Source: CAZWDL01 sp964632995
GTDB taxonomy: Bacteria > Bacteroidota > Bacteroidia > Chitinophagales > Saprospiraceae
NCBI GenBank assembly: GCA_964632995.1
Contig: CAZWDL010000214.1
Span: forward strand, 1 to 6,116
DNA length: 6,116 nucleotides
Direction: 5' to 3'
This document shows, one piece after another, positions 1 through 5,524 of the stretch (position 1 is the first letter of the stretch; every line of letters starts with the position of its first letter). The notes beneath the pieces were generated by a model that was not told the origin of the DNA, did not search any database, and saw nothing but the letters and a program-made list of their open reading frames with translations. A program made the position numbers and the translations under genes.

Positions 1-175
1 TCCGCCTTCCGCTTTCCGCTTTCCGCCTTCCGCCTTCCGCCTTCCGCCTTCCGCTTTCCGCCTTCCACCTTCCGCCTTCCGCTTTCCGCTTTCCGCCTTC
101 CGCTTTCCGCCTTCCGCCTTCCGCCTTCCGCTTTCCGCTTTCGGCCTTCCGCCTTCCGCTTTCCGCTTTCCGCCT
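1..175. repeat. Tandem array of 25 heptamers (TCCGCYT) downstream of rnfC
   Basis: Positions 1-175 divide exactly into 25 consecutive 7-bp units, all TCCGCCT or TCCGCTT except TCCACCT at 64-70 and TCGGCCT at 141-147. The array is cut by the window edge, so the true copy number is higher or unknown. It begins at the rnfC stop: the next stretch, TCCTATT (176-182), contains the TAG stop at 180-178. Degenerate units (TCGCTTT at 183-189) continue into the last codons of rnfC. On the transcribed (minus-sense) strand the units read AGGCGGA/AAGCGGA, a purine-rich run with many GG pairs. There are no stop codons within the array in any frame, but also no start codon, so I treat it as non-coding. Confidence 0.97.
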
Positions 176-177
176 TC

Positions 178-1548
178 CTATTTCGCTTTCCTCTCCTTAA
201 TCATTCCCTTCCCCACGCGAATACTCTGCACCAGCGGAATGCCCGAAGGGCACACATAGGAGCAGGCGCCGCACTCAAAGCAGTCGAGGGCATTGTATTC
301 CTCCATCTCCTCCCACAGTCCTTTGCGGGCCAGCAGCCCGAGGCGGGCGGGGTTGAGGAAGAGGGGGCAGGCTTCCAGGCAGCGGCCGCAGCGGATGCAG
401 GGGTGGGTGTCGTATTTTCTAACCTCATTTTCCGTAAGGACCAAAATCCCCGAAGTGCCTTTGACGACGGGCGTGTCGAGGTTCTTCTGCACCACGCCCA
501 TCATCGGTCCGCCCAGCAGGATGCGGGCGGCATCATCGGTGAGGCCGCCGCAGAACTCTACCACGTCGCGCATCGGCGTGCCCAGCGGGACCAGCACGTT
601 GGCCGGCCGCCGCACCGCCGGCCCGGTCACCGTCATCACCCGCTCGATGAGCGGCTGCGAACGGCGAAAGTAATCCGATATCGCAACGATGGTGCCGACA
701 TTCGACACCAGCACGCCGAGGTCGATCGGCAATTTGCCGGAAGGCACCTCCTGTCCCAGGATAGCCGTAATCATCATCTTCTCGGCGCCCTGCGGGTATT
801 TGACCTGCAGGGGAACCACTTCTACGGGTAAATTCCGTTTTTGCGAAGCTTCCCGCAGCGCCCGGACGGCATCGGGCTTATTGGCCTCGATGGCGATATA
901 GATTTTCTCCGACTGCATAAAGTGCTGCAGGATGGCCGTGCCGTCGATCAGCGCCTCGGCATATTCCACCATCACGCGGTGATCGCAGGTGAGAAAGGGC
1001 TCGCATTCGCAGCCGTTGAGCATCAGGTAGCGGCAGGGCTTGTCTTCCGGCAGGTCGAATTTTACATGCGTGGGGAAAGCCGCTCCGCCCAGTCCCACAA
1101 TACCCGCCTGCTGCACCGCTTCGATAAACTCGGCCTTGCTCATTTCCTCCGGCGGCGTCAGCGGCGGCTGATCCAGCCGCTGGGCGGAAAAAGAATCTGT
1201 TTTGATTTTGATAGCCGGCAGCATCTGCCCGTTGGGATGATCGAACAAATCGATGGCCGTCACCGTACCGTCGACCGGGGCATGCAGCGCCACCGAGACG
1301 TAGGCGCCGGGCTCCGCCAGGAGCTGTCCGCGGCGCACGCGCTGCCCCTTCTGCACGACCGGCTTCGAGGGTGCGCCGATATGCTGCAACAGCGGCAGGG
1401 TCAGCTCTTCCACAAAGGGCATGCGCTCGATCCGCTTGTGGCTTGAGAGTTCCTTGTATTCTTCCGGATGCACGCCGTGCTGGAAGGTGAGCAGTTTCTC
1501 CTGCAGCGGATCGGAGGATGTCGTCGTATGTGATGTAATGCCTAACAT
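178..1548 (-). CDS. rnfC: RnfC, FMN- and iron-sulfur-containing NADH-side subunit of the Rnf complex
   Basis: At 456 residues this is a full-length short-form RnfC. The N-terminus carries the family opening GVHPEEYKELSSHK (25-38) and QHIGAP (55-60), then a barrel-sandwich domain (to about 105). The complex I 51-kDa-like FMN/NADH domain follows, with GLGGAAFPTHVKF at 152-164 and NGCECEPFLTCD at 178-189. An SLBB-type region covers about 270-335 (VTGPAVRRP at 307-315). Two complete [4Fe-4S] motifs close the protein: CIRCGRCLEACP (384-395) and CFECGACSYVCP (423-434). In the complex RnfC oxidises or reduces NAD(H) and passes electrons between FMN and its clusters. The start at 1548 puts GVHP at the usual distance. 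Only a weak purine stretch (AAGAG, 1562-1558) precedes it by nine bases. The last codons (KERKAK, then TAG) run into degenerate heptamer units. The gene lies 166 bp behind the PFOR-like gene, probably in the same operon. Confidence 0.97.
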   Translation of the reverse strand: MLGITSHTTTSSDPLQEKLLTFQHGVHPEEYKELSSHKRIERMPFVEELTLPLLQHIGAPSKPVVQKGQRVRRGQLLAEPGAYVSVALHAPVDGTVTAIDLFDHPNGQMLPAIKIKTDSFSAQRLDQPPLTPPEEMSKAEFIEAVQQAGIVGLGGAAFPTHVKFDLPEDKPCRYLMLNGCECEPFLTCDHRVMVEYAEALIDGTAILQHFMQSEKIYIAIEANKPDAVRALREASQKRNLPVEVVPLQVKYPQGAEKMMITAILGQEVPSGKLPIDLGVLVSNVGTIVAISDYFRRSQPLIERVMTVTGPAVRRPANVLVPLGTPMRDVVEFCGGLTDDAARILLGGPMMGVVQKNLDTPVVKGTSGILVLTENEVRKYDTHPCIRCGRCLEACPLFLNPARLGLLARKGLWEEMEEYNALDCFECGACSYVCPSGIPLVQSIRVGKGMIKERKAK

Positions 1549-1616
1549 ATTGTCTTGCTCTTAATCGTGTGCCCGGTAGAGCGCAGGGCCTGGAAAATAA
1601 ACTTACGCCTCAGCTG

Positions 1617-1637
1617 TTCTGGTGGACGACACCAGAA
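1617..1637. repeat. Inverted repeat TTCTGGTG-GACGA-CACCAGAA in the spacer before rnfC
   Basis: A perfect 8-bp stem with a five-base loop, about 70 bp upstream of the rnfC start in the direction of transcription. It is unrelated in sequence to the other two hairpins of the spacer. It could be a leader structure of rnfC or an operator-like site; the sequence does not decide. Confidence 0.75.
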
Positions 1638-1658
1638 GTTTCTACCTAAATCCAGGCA

Positions 1659-1673
1659 GCGGTCACAGACCGC
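1659..1673. repeat. Inverted repeat GCGGTC-ACA-GACCGC in the spacer before rnfC
   Basis: A perfect 6-bp stem with a three-base loop. Its core GTCACAGAC (1662-1670) differs at one position from GTCAGAGAC (1690-1698), the inner part of the neighbouring hairpin. The two therefore look like related palindromes 28 bp apart. No U-run follows on either strand. Confidence 0.8.
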
Positions 1674-1680
1674 AGAATAT

Positions 1681-1708
1681 TTGGTCGAGGTCAGAGACAC
1701 TCGACCAA
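1681..1708. repeat. Inverted repeat (9-bp stem, extendable to 12 bp) just after the PFOR-like gene stop
   Basis: TTGGTCGAG (1681-1689) and CTCGACCAA (1700-1708) are perfect reverse complements. The stem continues inward as GTC/GAC (1690-1692 with 1696-1698), with one bulged A at 1699 and an AGA triloop. It starts six bases after the TAA stop of the PFOR-like gene in the direction of transcription. No U-run follows on that strand (AUAUUCUG), so a classical intrinsic terminator is not supported. An RNA processing or stabilising hairpin, or a mobile palindromic repeat, is possible. Confidence 0.85.
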
Positions 1709-1714
1709 CAGTTA

Positions 1715-4700
1715 TTATTTCTGATTTCCTATTTCTGATTTCCTATTTCTGATTTCTGCTTTTCGCGAAAGCGCCAGCAATTTCTCTCTCAGCTGAACCC
1801 GTACCCGCTCCATCATATTATTTTCATGGTTCCGGAGTTCGGCTTCGTGGGCAGCCTTCAAAACTGCTATTTGTTGTTCGTATTTGTCACTTACTTCCTG
1901 CTCTACCGCTTTCCGGATTTTATCGGGGAAAGGCGTAAAGGCCCCCGCCAGCTCCCGCAGGTGTATCCAGCGGCGCAGGGCCTGCCGCGTAGCCGCGATG
2001 ACCTGAGGCGAGACGATGTATTCCCGCCGTTTGCCTTCTTCGTCTGTATGCCGGATGACCGCCGCTTTTCCTTTTTGCTGTTCGGGGTCGAGTTCCAGGT
2101 AATCCGCTACCGGCAAGGTGGCTTCACCCGCTTCGGCCGGCCGGAATTGCGGCTGCCAGTCCTTCAGGGTAAACAGCCAGTCGGCGTAGGTATATGTATA
2201 GTCTTTTTTCACTTCTTCCTGCCCCCCTTCGCCGGTCAGCGTATCCTTGACCCAGTTGTCGTCGATTGCGGGGTTGCTGTCAAGCGCAAGAGCGCGGGCC
2301 AGGGAGTGGCCGGCTTGCTCCGGATCGTAGTAAAAGGAAGCAAAGGCGCGCGTCTGCCGGGCCAGTTTGACCAATTCGGGCCATTGCTTCCAGCCTTCCC
2401 GGTGCTGTTCGGGATCGGGAACCAGCAGGTGAAGCAGGGCCGGCTGTTCGCTGTGAATGGCTTCGCGAACGGCATGGAAATGACCGCTATCGCCGGTCAG
2501 GCTTGTCTTGATTACCGTAAAATCAGCGCTGGGCGCATTATTCATGATGGCGCTTTCGCTAAATGAGCGGAGACTGCTTCCGTCGTCGAGGATAACGACT
2601 TTAAGCGGCAGCTGCGAAGCGAGTAATTCGTTCAGGCCGTTGACGCCCGCGGCGCCCAGGATGTCCTGGTCTCCCACGAGGAACAGCGGCGGCAATAATC
2701 TTTTTTCTGTTTCGTCCAGGTCTTCCCATTGCAGGGCGGCGATCTCCCGGTCGTGGATTTCGGGGCGGTATTTGTCGCGGGCTTCCAGGGCGGCGCGACG
2801 AAGTAGTCGCACCTGATCGACGATGTGGCGCTGTTGTCCTTTCACCAGGCCCATGATCTGCCGCGGCGCCTGCCCGTCCCAGTGGCGGATGACCGGCACG
2901 GTGAAAGGGTTGTAGGGAAAATCGTCGGCCCAGGGCAGGTGGGCGGGCGCCGCGAGCACCATGGCTAGTCTGGCCCGGCCGTTGCCGGTAGGCCCCTCGG
3001 CAAGGGATTGACGCAAATTGTCCAGGTCATCGAGCAGCTGCGATTTGCGGCGCAGCGTGTCGGTATCCAGCATAGCGGGGCGGTCCTGCCGGTTGAGGTG
3101 GCGGATGACGGCGTCGAGGGGGAGCTTGTCGTCCGCTACCTCCTGCATGCCCCGCGCCAGCTGATGCAGGTCTTTATCGGGCAGGGCTTCACTGAGGTGC
3201 CGGTGGATGTTTTCCGAAAGGGAATCAATAAATTCCTGAACCTTCTTAATATGCTCCGTGACGAGCGGTTGCAGGGTAGATTCCGCCACGGCAGTCAGCA
3301 GGTGCAGGTGGGTCTTGCTGCTCGCGCCTGCTTCGGAGGAGGCGCCGCCCGTCATTGAAAGATAAAAGTGGCGGCTCAGCAGAGGGGCGGCAAAGGCGTT
3401 ATAGTTTTCTTTGTGTATCAGCCGACGGATGGTATCGGTATCCGTATCCGGCAGTTGTTCCCAGACTTGAAGCTGTTCTTCCAGCTTCTGAACGGTGGCG
3501 ACTTCGGGCGGGCTCATCTGCAGGGCGCCGGCTTCGCAGATTTCCACGCAGAGGCCGCAGCCGGTGCAGGCCTGCGGATCGATGGCGATAGAGAACAATT
3601 CACCGGCTTCCTTGAAGAACGGCTCGGTGATGGCGACCGGAAAAGAACCGGCGGCGTCGACCAGGGCTTCTACGGCGCTTTGCAACTTGCTTCGCTTGTC
3701 GTCGTCCCTCTTCATCTGTCCGGCGAGTTGCTCGAAGGCGGGCAGCAATATATCACCGGCCTTTTCAATCGCTTCGGCATTCGATTGGATATACTGGGTA
3801 GCGGCTTTCGCCAAATGGCGGACCATCGGCGTCAGCGGGGTTACGGCGGCCCCTTGCTTCGTGGCGATATCCATGGCGCCGCGAATGAAAGCCTCCATGC
3901 CGAGGGCCAGGGAGGGCATGGCGGAATGCGGGCAATAGGTGAAGCAGTCGCCGCAGGCCGCACACTGCTGAGCCAGGAACAGCGGAAAGCCGGGATGATC
4001 CGTACCCACCGGCGTGAAGTTGGCGCTGGCGGCCGGAATGGCCGGCGCCGACTGAAACGGGTCGGCAACCAGCTCTTCCGTATTTAAGTTTTGATGAAAA
4101 TAGGCAGTATCGTGATAGAAGCGCGACAAACGGGTATAGGGCGGTCCCTGATCCTTGTACCGCCGGATGGCGAAGGGCAAGGTGCCGGTCAGCGCACTGC
4201 CCGCCGGATTGTTTCCCTGGCCATTGGCCGGCAGGTGGATGGTTTCCCGCTCAATATCGCTGTACTCCCGGCGAATGCGCTGCAGTAATATCTCGTGTTG
4301 CGGGGAGGAGGAGCGGTCGCGCGTAAAGTCGAGTCCCAGGTAGAGCCGGCGCTGCTGATCGCCACGCCGCGTCATATTCTGAAAAACGGCGCGTATTTCT
4401 TCGGCGGAAGGCGTGCCGGCGTACCGCACGCTGTATAGCGGCGGCGTCCGCTTGCCGAGGGCGGAAATCGCCGATTGTATTGCGCGAAACAGCGGCGCTT
4501 CGTTATTGCCGCCGATGCCCTCCAGTACCGCGACGCCCTTTTTGCCGCTGAGCAAATCTTCCAGCGCCTTTTCCAGGAAGGGCCGCAAAACGGAAAGCTG
4601 CACCGTTCCGGCTTTGATCTTATCCTGAGATCTGACCTGACCGGCGGCCTCGCTCACCCGGTCGAAAACGGCGCCCTGGGTAAGCAGGAGATAATCGGCG

Positions 4701-5524
4701 CGTTCGGTTTCGAAAGTGCGTAGAGCGGGATAATGCCGGCCGCTGAGCTCGCCGTATGCTTCGAATACCTGTTCCATAATTTCCGGCAGGTGGCGATAGA
4801 AGAAGCGCTCGCGGGCGGCAGCTTCGTAATCGAGATCCTGCCCCCGCTTGCCGGCGCCGTTCAGCGCAGGCGTATCCAGGCTGAACCACTGGGGGACCCG
4901 GCGCCGATTTTCGCCGAAGAGCATATTTTGGGCGGGAGTAGGACCAGCCTCGTGACTATCGGGATCGCCCAGGAACCGGCGGATCAGGTCGGCTTTCGGC
5001 ACCCGGGCCTCCTGTTGAGTGAGGCCGGTGGCTTCGCCGTCAAAGGCCAGGATACCCGGGATTAACGCCCGTTCGGCAATTTTGTGTGCGATGAGGGTGA
5101 AGTCGATGAGTTCCTGCAGGTTGGCGGCAAACAACTGAAAACAGCCGGCGCCGCTGACGGCGTGCCAGGCGCTGAGGTCATGAGCGGGGCGTTGTCCGGG
5201 TTTCTGTGGAACCGGAGTGGCGTAGTGTACGACTGCCGGCAACTGTTGGCGGACCAGCGCCGCCAGCTGATCGTACTGTGCGCTTAGCGATTCGCCGTTG
5301 AGAAAAGCGGCGCCGCGCAGGCCCGTGGCGAGCAGCCCGGAGAGGAAGGACAAATCGGTAGAGGATTCGTGCCAGACGCTTCTGCCGAACAGATTGCGAA
5401 ATTCCTTCTCTGGTCCGGCTTCTCCGGAAAGAAACCCTTCGCTGATGTGCCACTCCAGCAGCTGCAGGGCTTCATTGCCCGTCAGTTGTATTTTTTTCCC
5501 AAATATGTCGTTCTGCTCCTTCAT
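1715..5524 (-). CDS. PFOR (NifJ)-like two-cluster [4Fe-4S] protein in the rnf operon, probably without TPP catalysis
   Basis: This 1269-residue cytoplasmic protein has no signal peptide or membrane segment. Residues 15-265 match PFOR domain I (TGNEAL at 15-20; the NLQELIDFTLIAHK and FDG stretches at 135-163). Residues 270-350 match domain II (LSVLRPF at 310-316). The Rossmann gamma domain is short or absent (395-510). Two ferredoxin motifs follow: CAACGDCFTYCP (521-532) and CTGCGLCVEIC (653-663), separated by about 120 residues where ordinary PFORs have roughly half that. The C-terminal part resembles the TPP domain (LSRH at 716-719, FPYNPF at 869-874, VGDQDILG at 950-957) but lacks the NTGGQ-type loop. 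No cysteine occurs after 663, so the proximal cluster is missing. Residues 1201-1253 look coiled-coil, and 1255-1269 come from a heptamer repeat. The start overlaps the rnfB stop. Function is inferred: an electron-transfer or docking partner of Rnf. A divergent active 2-oxoacid oxidoreductase is less likely. Confidence 0.85.
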   Translation of the reverse strand: MKEQNDIFGKKIQLTGNEALQLLEWHISEGFLSGEAGPEKEFRNLFGRSVWHESSTDLSFLSGLLATGLRGAAFLNGESLSAQYDQLAALVRQQLPAVVHYATPVPQKPGQRPAHDLSAWHAVSGAGCFQLFAANLQELIDFTLIAHKIAERALIPGILAFDGEATGLTQQEARVPKADLIRRFLGDPDSHEAGPTPAQNMLFGENRRRVPQWFSLDTPALNGAGKRGQDLDYEAAARERFFYRHLPEIMEQVFEAYGELSGRHYPALRTFETERADYLLLTQGAVFDRVSEAAGQVRSQDKIKAGTVQLSVLRPFLEKALEDLLSGKKGVAVLEGIGGNNEAPLFRAIQSAISALGKRTPPLYSVRYAGTPSAEEIRAVFQNMTRRGDQQRRLYLGLDFTRDRSSSPQHEILLQRIRREYSDIERETIHLPANGQGNNPAGSALTGTLPFAIRRYKDQGPPYTRLSRFYHDTAYFHQNLNTEELVADPFQSAPAIPAASANFTPVGTDHPGFPLFLAQQCAACGDCFTYCPHSAMPSLALGMEAFIRGAMDIATKQGAAVTPLTPMVRHLAKAATQYIQSNAEAIEKAGDILLPAFEQLAGQMKRDDDKRSKLQSAVEALVDAAGSFPVAITEPFFKEAGELFSIAIDPQACTGCGLCVEICEAGALQMSPPEVATVQKLEEQLQVWEQLPDTDTDTIRRLIHKENYNAFAAPLLSRHFYLSMTGGASSEAGASSKTHLHLLTAVAESTLQPLVTEHIKKVQEFIDSLSENIHRHLSEALPDKDLHQLARGMQEVADDKLPLDAVIRHLNRQDRPAMLDTDTLRRKSQLLDDLDNLRQSLAEGPTGNGRARLAMVLAAPAHLPWADDFPYNPFTVPVIRHWDGQAPRQIMGLVKGQQRHIVDQVRLLRRAALEARDKYRPEIHDREIAALQWEDLDETEKRLLPPLFLVGDQDILGAAGVNGLNELLASQLPLKVVILDDGSSLRSFSESAIMNNAPSADFTVIKTSLTGDSGHFHAVREAIHSEQPALLHLLVPDPEQHREGWKQWPELVKLARQTRAFASFYYDPEQAGHSLARALALDSNPAIDDNWVKDTLTGEGGQEEVKKDYTYTYADWLFTLKDWQPQFRPAEAGEATLPVADYLELDPEQQKGKAAVIRHTDEEGKRREYIVSPQVIAATRQALRRWIHLRELAGAFTPFPDKIRKAVEQEVSDKYEQQIAVLKAAHEAELRNHENNMMERVRVQLREKLLALSRKAEIRNRKSEIGNQK
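1718..1759. repeat. Short heptamer array (TTTCTGA/TTTCCTA) encoding the C-terminal tail of the PFOR-like protein
   Basis: Six units stand in a row: TTTCTGA, TTTCCTA, TTTCTGA, TTTCCTA, TTTCTGA, TTTCTGC, with a degenerate seventh (TTTTCGC, 1760-1766). The first five alternate, giving a 14-bp super-period. On the minus strand they are translated as AEIRNRKSEIGNQK at the end of the 1269-residue protein. The TAA stop (1717-1715) is the first codon outside the array. The AT-rich composition contrasts with the GC-rich gene body. The unit TTTCCTA also occurs at 174-180 in altered form, next to the rnfC stop. Confidence 0.93.
5521..5524 (-). other. ATGA stop/start overlap between rnfB and the PFOR-like gene
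   Basis: The TGA stop of rnfB (5523-5521) shares bases with the ATG of the PFOR-like gene (5524-5522), which predicts translational coupling. A GGAA stretch at 5533-5530 on the minus strand, five bases before the ATG, may serve as a weak ribosome binding site. The overlap also supports this start codon, since the PFOR-like homology begins soon after it (TGNEAL at residue 15). Confidence 0.92.

Noticed and set aside
1..177. CRISPR array
   Set aside because: Units are only 7 bp, directly contiguous, and have no spacers; it is a simple tandem repeat.
1..177. Coding sequence through the heptamer array
   Set aside because: Frames are open only because the unit contains no stop triplets; there is no start codon and no non-repetitive coding sequence attached to it within the window.
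1549..1620. A separate promoter for rnfC
   Set aside because: I saw an AT-rich patch (TTTATTTTCC on the minus strand, near 1602) but no convincing Bacteroidota-type TAnnTTTG with a suitably spaced TTG element.
1681..1708. Intrinsic transcription terminator after the PFOR-like gene
   Set aside because: The stem is good, but the transcribed strand continues with AUAUUCUG rather than a U-run, and rnfC follows in the same direction, so full termination here is not supported.
1555..1752. A 65-codon plus-strand frame across the spacer between the PFOR-like gene and rnfC
   Set aside because: It would need a TTG start, runs through three palindromes and a heptamer array, and resembles no protein I know.
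1826..2566. A 246-codon plus-strand open frame, and others such as 3368-4087 and 841-1446
   Set aside because: They lie antisense to clearly conserved iron-sulfur genes in GC-rich DNA, show no recognisable domain, and are explained by codon bias of the minus-strand genes.
4200..4226. Rossmann GxGGxG-type motif at NGQGNNPAGS (residues 434-443) as proof of a gamma domain
   Set aside because: The resemblance is weak and the surrounding residues do not follow the gamma-domain pattern.
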